Shown here in pieces: positions 54,784 to 63,691 of a stretch of 64,000 bases of DNA. Position numbers and translations under genes: made by a program. A model generated the notes under the pieces. It was not told the origin of the DNA. It did not search any database and worked only from the letters and a program-made list of their open reading frames with translations. This DNA is from DASYXZ01 sp035946625 (lineage in GTDB: Bacteria; Acidobacteriota; Terriglobia; UBA7540), in NCBI GenBank assembly GCA_035946625.1, contig DASYZE010000060.1, positions 30,391 through 94,390 on the forward strand, read 5' to 3'. Within the stretch, counting starts at the first letter, position 1. The number at the start of each line of letters is the position of its first letter.

Positions 54784-54911
54784 GAAGCCAGGCTCGCAAT
54801 GCGTGAGTCGATGGGCCCGCCGCCGGGTAAGGGTAGAGGCGGTTTGATCGCCAGTCGTGGCCCGCAACTAAAAGACGTGGTGAAGTCCGTTCCGTTCCGA
54901 AGCGGACTTGT

Positions 54912-54940
54912 TTTATACACGGTGAATCTGCTAAAGTCAA
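54912..54940 (-). promoter_or_regulatory. Sigma-70-type promoter of the GT4 gene
   Basis: On the minus strand, TTGACT (54940-54935) and TATAAA (54917-54912) are 17 bases apart. Transcription would start near 54905, giving an untranslated leader of about 120 bases before the ATG at 54783. Confidence 0.55.
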
Positions 54941-55304
54941 AGTCTCCCTGGATTCGCCCGGCAATGACCGCCCTGCTTGCCATGGTCCGGCAGAGTCTAA
55001 TGCCCAGAGTCATTGGTTAGTCCTTGGTGGCGCGATCGATCGAAAGTTAGAGGGTGGATTCCCACGATCGGAGGAATCAAACTTTGGCGCGAGAGTCGGA
55101 TGGAAATGGACCAGCATGACTATGCGCATCGCAAAGAAGATTGACGGAAATCTCTTGAAAGAATAGGCCTTCTGACGAAAATTATGATTAAATTTCCGGC
55201 TTACCCTCTGTCTATTTCGCAAATAATGAGGAAATAAAACTTTTGCTTGCAATCGTGAGAAGATTTGAGTACCGTGCTAGCAGCATTGACCAGCGTCTGA
55301 CTAT
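54941..55304. other. Divergent spacer between two glycosyltransferase genes
   Basis: About 360 bases without a recognisable gene. It is AT-rich from 55160 to 55270 and must hold the promoter of the plus-strand glycosyltransferase gene at 55305, but I see no clear -35/-10 pair. Confidence 0.4.
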
Positions 55305-56597
55305 ATGAGAATAGCAATATTGGGGACTCGCGGGATACCGGGCCGATACGGAGGATTTGAAACTCTTGCGGAACAGTTGTCGAAACGGCTCGCGGCCAAC
55401 GGACATGCAGTAACGGTTTATTGCCGCCGGCCCTTCACGACCCCCCAGGACGTTGTTGATCCCGGGATCCGGCGCGTTATTTTACCTACGATATCCAACA
55501 AATACTGCGACACAGCCTTTCACACCTTGCTTTCAGCGATCCACGTGCTTTTCATTGATGTCGATTTAGTATTGATGTGCAATGTAGCCAACAGCGTGGT
55601 TGCGTGGATCCCGCGATTGTTCGGAATTCCCACCGTGCTCAATGTGGATGGCCTGGACAGAAAACGCAGGAAATGGAACTGGTTCGCTCGCACGTACCTG
55701 TATTTTTGCGAACTTTTATCTTTAATCACTCCGACTCGGATTATCACGGATGCCCCGCCGATTCAAAAGTACTTTTGGAAGCGATACCGGAAACGCTCCA
55801 CCATGATTGCCTATGGCGCTCAAGTTCCTGAGGGCACCGAGACATTGAAGGATTTCGATTTCCCCCCAAACCGCTACATACTTTATGTGAGCCGTTTGGA
55901 GCCGGAAAACAATCCCGAACTTGTAATTCGCGCTTATCGGGAAACCCGGACGGACTGGCCGCTACTGATGGTGGGTGGAAACTGCTATGACCCGAAGTAT
56001 GTTGATCATCTCAAACTTCTCGCCGACCGCCGGGTCATTTTCACCGGCTCCATTTATGGTGAGGATTATTGGCGGCTGATTCGCAATGCCGGGATTTATG
56101 TTTCCGCCTGCGAAGTGGGCGGCTACCATCCCGCCCTCATTGAGGCTATGGCGACTCGGAATGCGATCTTATGTCTCGACACGCCTGAGAATCGAGAGAC
56201 AGCCAGTGATTGCAGCATATATTTTCGGTCTGAACCTTCGGACTTGGCCGGGCATATGGGGCGATTGCTTCAAGACGCCGACCTCCGCCGGGATCTCGCG
56301 CGACGGGCCGAGAACCGGGCGTCAAGTCTCTTTGGGTGGGACGAAGTGACCGACAAGTATGAAGCTCTCTTCTCGGAAATGCTGACAGGAGAGATTCCTG
56401 CCCCCACCCCTCCCTTAGAACCTGCCCTGGCCCCCCGTGCAGAAATCGAACCCGCCCATCTTGGTATGAGCCTGGGGTCGGCGGAGGATCACCTTTTGGG
56501 ACTTCGTATTGCCTCCAAAGCGGACAACGGAAAACTGGCGGGGAGATCAGAAAACCACTTTGCCAGCTCACGGTCTGAAACCCGGCGCCGGTCCTGA
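55305..56597 (+). CDS. DUF1972/GT4 glycosyltransferase
   Basis: A 430-residue glycosyltransferase. The N-terminal MRIAILGTRGIPGRYGGFET is the DUF1972 signature found in rhamnosyl- and other GT4 transferases; the donor lobe has YILYVSRLEPENNPELVIRA, VIFTGSIYGEDYW and GGYHPALIEAMATRNAIL (the EX7E-like site). The C-terminal 60 residues (PAPTPPLEPALAP and on) are Pro-rich and low in conservation. Its last 109 bases overlap the opposite-strand GT2 gene, so that tail may be spurious in part or a real convergent overlap. Confidence 0.86.
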   Translation: MRIAILGTRGIPGRYGGFETLAEQLSKRLAANGHAVTVYCRRPFTTPQDVVDPGIRRVILPTISNKYCDTAFHTLLSAIHVLFIDVDLVLMCNVANSVVAWIPRLFGIPTVLNVDGLDRKRRKWNWFARTYLYFCELLSLITPTRIITDAPPIQKYFWKRYRKRSTMIAYGAQVPEGTETLKDFDFPPNRYILYVSRLEPENNPELVIRAYRETRTDWPLLMVGGNCYDPKYVDHLKLLADRRVIFTGSIYGEDYWRLIRNAGIYVSACEVGGYHPALIEAMATRNAILCLDTPENRETASDCSIYFRSEPSDLAGHMGRLLQDADLRRDLARRAENRASSLFGWDEVTDKYEALFSEMLTGEIPAPTPPLEPALAPRAEIEPAHLGMSLGSAEDHLLGLRIASKADNGKLAGRSENHFASSRSETRRRS

Positions 56598-57520
56598 ATC
56601 CATTTTCGTTTCGCGGAAATTGCTTTCCGATTCCTCCACAAATGGGTGAATGCGGAAAACAACCTGCGATCGACCAACACCGAATAACCGAGGATCATAC
56701 AATCCCGCCAAGTCACCGGCAGGAAAAGGCGCAGATAGAGATACGGGGAAATATTCTTCCAGCGCATGATGAAACGGTTTTTTACCGAATGCCAGTTGAC
56801 CACCAATGGAAGCTCGCGAAAGCGCGCCGGCGTGACTCGGCGGACGTGCCATCCCAGGGCGCGCGGCGTGTAAATGCATCGCCAACCCATCAAATGGGCC
56901 CTCCAAGCCAAGTCGGCGTCGTCCCGGCAAAGAAAGAAATCAGCGTCAAGGAATTCACCCATCACGGAGACATCCTCCACCATTCGCCGACGATGGAGGG
57001 CGGCTGCCCCCGTTACCCCGAATACAAAGGCCGGCTGGTCGTACTGCCCCCGGTCCACCTCTTCCGAGCCGCGATCGAGGTGGCGAAGATTCCTGCGGAA
57101 GTAAATGCCGGTGGAATCAATTACATTCGTTAGTGGTTGGTTTTCCGCCGGACTCCACCGCAAAAGTTTGCCGCTGGCCATGCCGATGGAAGGATCAGCT
57201 TCAGCGGCAGCCGCCAGTTCGCTGATGAAGTTGCGACTCAAAATAACATCAGGGTTCAGAAAGAGGATCCAATCGCCTTGGGCGTGCCGAAGCGCCTGAT
57301 TTTGTGAGGCGGCAAAGCCGCAATTGGTTTCATTGAGGAATGTTTGGTATGCCCCTGTGAGCTTGGAGAGGATATCCCTTGTGTCGTCGCGCGAGCCGTT
57401 GTCGACAATAATACATTCCAGGCTCGGGTAATCTTGCTGCTGCAGGGATTCCAGGCACTTCGGCAGAACGCCAGCGTCGTTGTGAGTAACCATGAGAACA
57501 GAAACCAACTTTGGCGTCAT
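56489..57520 (-). CDS. GT2 family glycosyltransferase
   Basis: A 343-residue family 2 enzyme of the WbbL/rhamnosyltransferase kind. VSVLMVTHNDAGVLPKCLES opens the fold, with CIIVDNGSRDDT, NCGFAASQNQAL, WILFLNPDV (the DxD position is NPD, as is common in this subgroup) and FFLCRDDADLAWRAHLMGW. The ATG at 57520 has GGGGAC upstream; a TTG at 57526 is in frame. The 3' end overlaps the converging glycosyltransferase gene by 109 bases. Confidence 0.87.
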   Translation of the reverse strand: MTPKLVSVLMVTHNDAGVLPKCLESLQQQDYPSLECIIVDNGSRDDTRDILSKLTGAYQTFLNETNCGFAASQNQALRHAQGDWILFLNPDVILSRNFISELAAAAEADPSIGMASGKLLRWSPAENQPLTNVIDSTGIYFRRNLRHLDRGSEEVDRGQYDQPAFVFGVTGAAALHRRRMVEDVSVMGEFLDADFFLCRDDADLAWRAHLMGWRCIYTPRALGWHVRRVTPARFRELPLVVNWHSVKNRFIMRWKNISPYLYLRLFLPVTWRDCMILGYSVLVDRRLFSAFTHLWRNRKAISAKRKWIQDRRRVSDRELAKWFSDLPASFPLSALEAIRSPKR

Positions 57521-57987
57521 CTTCAACGGTCCCCTGAATCAGCGCGGGCATTTCATGGGTATCAAGGGCCTCCCGCTGGACCCCCGGCAGCCATTCATAA
57601 GCAGCCTTCACCCTCCACTAATATGGCGTGATTTCTACTCAAAAAGAGCCGGGTAGGAGAAAAAATCCGCCTGCCGACAATCATACGGCACTCGGAATTC
57701 AGAATTGTTCAACTTTGCCCTTCACCTTCAATCTCCAGTTGCCGTTCAAGATGACTTAAAATATTATACGATGGTTCTTAAGAAGACAACAGGCTTTGCG
57801 GGATGCTGGCCCGAAGTTGAAGTTTGAATTATCCACCCACCAGTGCTCCTGATCGGCTCTTGCAAATGGGAAGGCGGGTCTCAACAATCCTTTGTGCGGC
57901 AGCGTTTGTTCGTCGTCTCTCGCTGCAAGTTTCCAAGCATACAGTGAATCACCTGTGGTCGCATCCAGTGTGTGGGAGAATCGCATT
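57521..57987. other. Divergent spacer before the O-antigen ligase-like gene
   Basis: About 465 bases without a recognisable gene. An AT-rich patch around 57750-57785 (AAAATATTATACGATGG) may hold a promoter. The open frame that extends the ligase gene upstream to 57892 is not supported by a ribosome site. Confidence 0.4.
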
Positions 57988-59484
57988 GTGAATCGAATTG
58001 CGCAAAAATTCAATCAGATCGCGATGACCTTCCTTTTCCTTTTCGTTCTGCTCCAACCACTCTCAATCGCGGCGGCTTTTATTGCCTACTCGATGTTGGC
58101 CCTGGCATGGCTCATTCGATTGGCATTAGCCCCCAAAGGTATTCTGCGCAGCTCTCCCTTGGACCTGCCCATCTTGATTTATTGGCTGCTTTGTGCGCTG
58201 TCGGCGGCGGTCTCTCCGCTGCCTGCATCAGGTTGGGAAGGTATGCGAAAAGTGGACTTGGTCTTTTTGGCCATCGTTGTGTCGCATAACATCCCCACGC
58301 TGAATCGTGCCAGGCAGCTGGTGGGCGTTTTGCTATTGGGTACGTTGGTAAGCGTGGCCTACGCTGGGTGGCAATTCGCGGCTGGGGTTGGGCTTCACGT
58401 CCGCGACCTGAAACAGGACTCTGTTCTCTTCCAGGCCGGAATTCGTAATGACGACGTAATCCTACGGGTGAACAATCAAATCTTTCGACGCGCTGATAGC
58501 TTCTTGAATTATCTTGGTTCAAAAACCGGAAATAAACCGGCGAGGGTGCTGATCGTCCATGACGGGGGCTTTGATGTCCTCAAGGATGCGGTGGCGGTGG
58601 CCATTCCCCTGCGAGCCTTGCCCCATTCCAATAACATGGCTGATTGGGGGGTGAACTTGCAAACGGAGAAGCTGACCCGGGCTCGAAGTTTTTATAGCCA
58701 CCCAGTTACATATGCCATGGTACTGGAGATGCTGGGTTGCCTGGTGTTTGGACTCTGGCTTGCGATCCACAAGCAACTGTCGCCGTCATTCAGCTTGGCA
58801 CTATTGGGCCTCTGGATAATCCTGGCCCTCGCGCTGGGCGCGACGCTGACCCGGTCCGCGTGGCTTTCTTTCGCTTTCGGGTGCCTTCTGCTGGTGTGGC
58901 TGCACGACCGACGCCGCCTGATGAGACTGGCTTTACCCATAATGCTGATCCTGATTGCGGTGGGAACGAACGCGGCAATCCATCGCTGGCGGGGAGTAGG
59001 TCTCATTGACATGAGCGATCTGGGAACACAGTATCGGGTGGCGATGTGGCGGGAGGGTCTGCGGTTGGCGGAAGCTCATCCCTGGTTTGGTGTGGGCATG
59101 AATACAATCCGTGACTCACCATCGAGCTTCAACCTTGCCGTTCAATCGAAGTTTCACCTTTGGTCCCACTTTCATTCCACTCCCATCCAGCTTGCAGTGA
59201 TGCAAGGGTTCCCTGTTCTTCTTGCCTGGCTAGCCTTCATGGGATGCTATGTGCTTATGTTGGTGCGGGTCACCAGGCAGGCTCTCGAACAACAGAACTG
59301 GGTTGCGTACGGACTAGCTTTGGGAATACTGGGTGGGACATGCGCATTCCTGATCAGTTCTGTGGTCCAGTACAATTTCGGTGATTCGGTTGTCGCACTT
59401 CAATTCTGGTTTTTTGTCGGCCTGGCCCTCGCGCTCAGACGTCAACTGCAAGTTGGGTCCGTCTCGATTGATTCCATACCATAG
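57988..59484 (+). CDS. O-antigen ligase/polymerase-like protein with PDZ-like insert
   Basis: A 498-residue polytopic membrane protein of the Wzy/WaaL (O-antigen ligase, Wzy_C) family, with about 11-12 hydrophobic segments. The large periplasmic loop late in the chain has RVAMWREGLRLAEAHPWFGVGMN, the typical RxxxWxxxLxxxxxxPxxGxG motif with its His-type pocket (HLWSHFHSTPIQLA). Between helices at about residues 133-215 lies a soluble insert whose DSVLFQAGIRNDDVILRVNN matches a PDZ ligand-groove strand and GI-x-x-x-D-x-I turn. GTG 57988 is chosen behind GGGAGA. It would polymerise or ligate glycan chains made by this locus. Confidence 0.82.
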   Translation: MNRIAQKFNQIAMTFLFLFVLLQPLSIAAAFIAYSMLALAWLIRLALAPKGILRSSPLDLPILIYWLLCALSAAVSPLPASGWEGMRKVDLVFLAIVVSHNIPTLNRARQLVGVLLLGTLVSVAYAGWQFAAGVGLHVRDLKQDSVLFQAGIRNDDVILRVNNQIFRRADSFLNYLGSKTGNKPARVLIVHDGGFDVLKDAVAVAIPLRALPHSNNMADWGVNLQTEKLTRARSFYSHPVTYAMVLEMLGCLVFGLWLAIHKQLSPSFSLALLGLWIILALALGATLTRSAWLSFAFGCLLLVWLHDRRRLMRLALPIMLILIAVGTNAAIHRWRGVGLIDMSDLGTQYRVAMWREGLRLAEAHPWFGVGMNTIRDSPSSFNLAVQSKFHLWSHFHSTPIQLAVMQGFPVLLAWLAFMGCYVLMLVRVTRQALEQQNWVAYGLALGILGGTCAFLISSVVQYNFGDSVVALQFWFFVGLALALRRQLQVGSVSIDSIP

Positions 59485-59627
59485 ATCAATACTGGCGGTA
59501 GCACCCCGCGGAAGAACTGCCACGAGATCAAAAGCCTAATCCACTGACGGAGGCGAATGCAGTCAAGGCATCACGGTCCTCCGGTCGCCTCACACCAAGC
59601 GTTCTAGAACTTGAACTGAACTTGACT

Positions 59628-60323
59628 CTACACGCGATAATTGGTGTTCGCCCCGTAAGGATACGGCACGAAAAAGTGGAGCGCCGGATCATTGCCTCGA
59701 CGAGGGTTAACAATATAGAAATAGTTCTGCCAAGCTAGGAACTTTGTGAGTCCCAAGTCGAACCGAAATTCATGGACCCGAATGTTGACTCCAGATAGTG
59801 TTCCAAGGTAATCATCGGTGACTTCCGAGATCATGGAGTTGCCATCTTTGATGGCGTAGGCGTAGAGCACGCGGATATCGCCGGGTTTTTGAACGTCACC
59901 GAAACTGAGAATCCCCATGGCCGCATCGCGGAGGAAGCCCGCGCCAAAGTTACGCGAACCGTGCACGTCAAATTCCATGGGCATCTCGCGCTCGCGGAAT
60001 AGCGGCCCGGCGAAGCCGAGATGGTAGTTCAAATGCCTAATCTGAAAATGCTGTGCCATGAAAGCCTTCCCGTGGGGAGTCGTGGTTGCGGTGCCCGTGC
60101 CGGTTATCGGGCCGACTAGATTCAGTCCCAGGGAAGGGTTCAGCGCCACGGCGAACCCTGCCTGCGAAGCGGCCATGGCGATCTGGTTTTGACTCCGCCA
60201 CCATAGCAGATCGCCTGTGATTTCCTGACACCAGCCCGGCCCGAGGCCGCCTTTGATCACGAAGCCGTGGTGGAAGAGGTCGGAATCCCCTACTTTCGAC
60301 CCGGGGAGGTAGCAGGCAGTCAA
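59628..60323 (-). pseudogene. C-terminal part of a frameshifted outer-membrane porin
   Basis: 231 codons read from TTG 60323 continue a beta-barrel: LFHHGFVIKGGLGPGWCQE, ITGDLLWWRSQNQ, FQIRHLNYHLGFAGP, FDVHGSRNFGAGF and IRVHEFRFDLGLTKFLAWQNYFYIV, ending in an aromatic-rich C-terminus. They continue the protein of the next feature in another frame: the upstream part stops at TGA 60322-60320, and this part starts at the overlapping TTGA. Either two coupled cistrons or, more simply, one gene broken by a frameshift near 60325-60345. Confidence 0.65.
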
Positions 60324-61315
60324 TTAGGCACAATTCGAGGGGGAGTGACGGGTGGCGCCAGGTTGCACTGGCTTGCCGCAGGCAAAACAGTCAGGTTGGG
60401 ATTGGTGAGTACGTGCTGCCCGCCTCGGAACTCGATGTTCGTGACGCCCAGGGGATTTGACGCCACAGGAAGGTCGACGATTTCCTGAAACCCGTTGAAG
60501 CGGATTTCTTCCTTGAATAGAAACCGCGAGTCATCGCTGAAAACTTCCGACATTTTGCCGCCCCGAAGGTGAAAGTGTGCGCTCGGGCGATAGCCTACGG
60601 ATGCTTCGTTGAGAAAGATCGGCGCCTTAGCGTCGAAACCTGCGAAGTCACTGTCGGAGGTCAGACCGTTATCGAATCTTCCCGAGGCGACCGTGAAATG
60701 AAAATCGAACTGCTTGTTCCAAGCCCTGTCGATGTTGAAGCGAAGTCTGTAACGTCCCTGCGCGCTCTGCACAGGCGCTGCAACGCTGTTATCTGTTCGA
60801 AACACTCCGTCCGACCGCAGGCGAAAATCACCGCTGAATTTGAAGCCCGCGAGGCTATGAACTAAGTCATCCACTGATGCAGTCAGCGTGTCCACTTTCT
60901 GGGTGTAGGCCTGCAACTCCACCTGAGTGGCGCTAGTAGGCCCTGACGAGGGTGGGCTGGCAAGCGCGACTTTCGTGACGTCGCCTCCGGCAGCGGAAGT
61001 AACGACGGGGATCGCGGGCTGAAGGCTGGCGATTTGCGTGAGGCCATCCGCAGAAGATGGTTGGCCCGGGTTCCTCGTAAGGTGCTCCAGAAGACGTTTC
61101 TGATCATCAACCGCCTCAATCAGTCTGGCCATTCGCTGTTGTTGCACCGCGAGCAACACCTCTTGACAAGTCAAACTTTCCTTGAGCTCACCAACCTCTA
61201 GTATCTGGTCGCGCGGCGCCGTCGCTTTGGCCCGTTCCGATCCGGCTTGGGTGCCAGCGCGCACACCGCTCGCATTATTCCGACTTCGCTGAGGTTTCCG
61301 AGTGTATCGTTTCAT
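60320..61315 (-). pseudogene. N-terminal part of a frameshifted Porin_5-like porin, 5' end cut by an IS
   Basis: 331 codons. Residues about 35-85 and 130-155 are helical, probably the trimerisation coiled coil (LTCQEVLLAVQQQRMARLIEAV, VDTLTASVDDLVHSL). Barrel strands start at FKFSGDFRLRSDGVFR and continue with GRYRLRFNIDRAWNKQFDF, FTVASGRFDNG and HFHLRGGKMSEVFSDD, as in putative porins of the PF16930 kind. No signal peptide is present: the ATG at 61315 lies inside the terminal repeat of the adjoining IS630 element, so the true 5' end has been replaced. It ends at TGA 60320 and resumes out of frame in the previous feature. Confidence 0.7.
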
Positions 61316-62521
61316 TAAACTGTAACCTCATTACTGGTGCTCAGGGCATCGAACTTCTTCCCGCGGTGGACCACAGGCTCGGCATTAATTTCCGCGATGC
61401 CTTGGAGAATGCGGCGCCGGAGTTCTTCCCAGGACTGAACCCGGATGTGCCGCAAGAAGGTGCGCGCCATCTTGCCAAAGAGCGTCTCGACGATATTGAG
61501 CCATGATCCGTGCGTGGGCGTCAGGACGTATTTGAATCGGTTGGGGTGGGTGGCTAAGAACGCTTGCGTCTCTTTCGAAAGGTGCGCCCAGTGATTGTCC
61601 AGAATCAAGCGAATCATGCAGTGCGGCGGGTAGTGGTGGTCCAGGTCGCGCAGCAAGGCGATGAACTCACGACTGCGGTGACGCCGCTCGACCCGTGCCG
61701 TCACGTCGCCCTGGTGCAAATCCAGGGCGGCCAAAATAGAACACGTGCCCAAGCGTTGGTACTCGTGGTCGCGGGCGACGCCCGAGTGCTGTCTCGGCAC
61801 CGGGAGCAAATCCGCAGCGGTGTTGGCGATGGCTGGCAGCCCCGGCTTTTCATCCACCGAAAGGGTCGCCACCGGGGGTGGAGCCACCCCGGGGGTCGGC
61901 GTTTCGTTCTGCAGCGCCACTTCTTGATAGACCAGGAGAACCTCTCGCATTTTGGCCTCGAAATTGGGATCGCGGCGCTCCAGATAATAGCTGACCCTTT
62001 CCGGGTGCAAAGGTTGGGCGGCGAGGATGCGCTGCACGGTGGCCTTGGCCGCGCGGGCTAAGGACGGATGTCCGGCCTCCCCGGCATGCTGACGCACATG
62101 CTGGGCCAGAGATTTCCGTGTCCAGAGTTCAGCGGCGTAACCCAGTTGCTTGGTTTTCGAGCAAGCCAGGTGGACCACCCAGGCCTTGGCCTCGTCGGTG
62201 ATGACCGGCGCCCGAGGGCGATGATAGCTATCTTTCAGGGCGGCGCTGGCCCCCTGCGCCAGGGCTCGGGTGATCCATTTGCCGATGCTCTTGCGGGTCA
62301 TCTTCAGCGCTCGGCCAATCTCGGTAATGGTTTCGCCGTCATGGTAACGCCAGAGAATCTGGGCGCGCTGCACCTCGCGCCAAGGTGCCGTCCGCGATTG
62401 GCGGAGTTGTCGAAGTTCATTCACTTCCTCGGAGGTCATGACTAATTTAGAGCGTTTCGATTTTCCTGCCATACGCCAAATATAACAGGCACCTCTCAAT
62501 CAGGATATATTTTAATGAAAC
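61309..62521. mobile_element. IS630-family insertion sequence
   Basis: About 1.2 kb bounded by imperfect terminal inverted repeats of about 24 bases: the left end reads GTTTCATTAAACTGTAACCT (61309 on), and the reverse complement of the right end (to 62521) reads GTTTCATTAAAATATATCCT. The first 11 bases are identical. The expected TA target duplication is not clean at either border, so the limits are approximate. It lies between the 3' end of mdh (6 bases away) and the porin gene, whose original start it seems to have removed. Confidence 0.8.
61315..62499 (-). CDS. IS630-family DDE transposase
   Basis: A 394-residue transposase, apparently intact. The N-terminal helix-turn-helix region (REVQRAQILWRYHDGETITE, IGRALKMTRKSIGKWI) is followed by the DDE domain: TLSVDEKPG (first Asp), RLILDNHWAHLS (second Asp) and HGSWLNIVETLFGKMA (Glu), spaced as in IS630/Tc1-mariner relatives. 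Its TGA-side end and the ATG of the truncated porin gene touch at 61315. Reads as one open frame, so the element may still be mobile. Confidence 0.92.
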   Translation of the reverse strand: MRGACYIWRMAGKSKRSKLVMTSEEVNELRQLRQSRTAPWREVQRAQILWRYHDGETITEIGRALKMTRKSIGKWITRALAQGASAALKDSYHRPRAPVITDEAKAWVVHLACSKTKQLGYAAELWTRKSLAQHVRQHAGEAGHPSLARAAKATVQRILAAQPLHPERVSYYLERRDPNFEAKMREVLLVYQEVALQNETPTPGVAPPPVATLSVDEKPGLPAIANTAADLLPVPRQHSGVARDHEYQRLGTCSILAALDLHQGDVTARVERRHRSREFIALLRDLDHHYPPHCMIRLILDNHWAHLSKETQAFLATHPNRFKYVLTPTHGSWLNIVETLFGKMARTFLRHIRVQSWEELRRRILQGIAEINAEPVVHRGKKFDALSTSNEVTV

Positions 62522-62527
62522 TACGTA

Positions 62528-63484
62528 CTAGGCCGCAGTCTTGGTGGCTTGAGTTAATTTGGGCGCCATGACGTCCACCAACTCCCGGACGGCGGAAGCG
62601 CTCTTCTGCAGCGCCGCACTCTCTTCCTGATTCAGCCTCGCCTCAAAGATTTTTTCCACGCCTGTCGTTCCCAGCTTGACCGGCACACCAACGAAAAGGT
62701 TGTGAATCCCGTACTCGCCCTCCAGATAGGCGGAGCAAGGCAGCACCCGCTTCCTGTCTCGCAGTATCGAATCCACCATCTCGACCACGGCGGCCGACGG
62801 AGCATAATAGGCACTGCCGGTTTTCAAGAATTTGACGATCTCGGCGCCCCCGTCCCGAGTGCGTTTCACGATAGCCTGGATGGTTTCTGCATCCATCAAA
62901 TCGGCGAGGGGCATACCCGCCACGGTGGTATATCGAACCAAGGGCACCATCGCGTCGCCATGACCGCCCAAGACCAAGGCTGTAACGTCTCCGGTTGAAA
63001 CGTCCAACTTCTGGGCGAGGAAGGTTCGGAAACGGGCCGAGTCGAGGATTCCAGCCATGCCCACCACACGGTTTTTGGGGAAGCCACTCACCTGGTGCGC
63101 CACATGGCACATGGCGTCGAGCGGGTTAGTGACCACGATCAATATCGCGTTTGGCGAATGCTTTACTGCCTGCTCCACGGCAGCCTTGACGATCTCATAG
63201 TTAGCCCACAACAGATCGTCCCGGCTCATCCCGGGCTTGCGAGGAAAACCGGCAGTTATCACCACAATATCGGAGTTCGCGGTTAGAGTGTAATCGTTGC
63301 CGCCCGTGATTTTAACGTCCAATCCCGCGACGGGATCGGCCTCAAAGATGTCCAACGCCTTCCCCTGTGGCAGGCCGTCGATGACGTCCACCAGCACCAC
63401 GTCAGCCAGCTCTTGATCAGCCAAACGCAAAGCGCAACTGGCCCCGACGTTTCCTGCTCCCACAACTGTAACTTTTTTACGCAT
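62528..63484 (-). CDS. mdh: Malate dehydrogenase
   Basis: A 318-residue NAD-dependent malate dehydrogenase of the lactate-dehydrogenase-like group. KVTVVGAGNVGASCALRLAD is the NAD fold, ITAGFPRKPGMSRDDLL the substrate loop (the Arg pair after AGF marks malate rather than lactate), VTNPLDAM, GILDSARFRTFLA and GGHGDAMVPLVRY (catalytic His). It oxidises malate in the TCA cycle. AGGAG precedes the ATG at 63484, and the gene lies downstream of the citrate synthase gene on the same strand, about 200 bases away. Confidence 0.95.
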   Translation of the reverse strand: MRKKVTVVGAGNVGASCALRLADQELADVVLVDVIDGLPQGKALDIFEADPVAGLDVKITGGNDYTLTANSDIVVITAGFPRKPGMSRDDLLWANYEIVKAAVEQAVKHSPNAILIVVTNPLDAMCHVAHQVSGFPKNRVVGMAGILDSARFRTFLAQKLDVSTGDVTALVLGGHGDAMVPLVRYTTVAGMPLADLMDAETIQAIVKRTRDGGAEIVKFLKTGSAYYAPSAAVVEMVDSILRDRKRVLPCSAYLEGEYGIHNLFVGVPVKLGTTGVEKIFEARLNQEESAALQKSASAVRELVDVMAPKLTQATKTAA

Positions 63485-63691
63485 TTTAATCTCCTTTTCA
63501 TACCGTCCGGCGCCGCATCAAAAGGCGGACCGCCGCAACGGATTTTCTCCCAGCACTTACGCCCAGGAAATCGATCACCCAAGATTAAGCCTCGGCAGAG
63601 CGACCAAAATTCGAGGGAGCAAGTGGCCCCCGTCCGAGGCTATGGTCGAGCAGCCACCGACTCCCCCTTCTGGGCTTTCTGCAAAATCGGC

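Noticed and set aside
54229..55020. A 263-codon plus-strand frame
   Set aside because: Most of it is antisense to the GT4 gene at 53506-54783, which has clear family motifs; it is a shadow.
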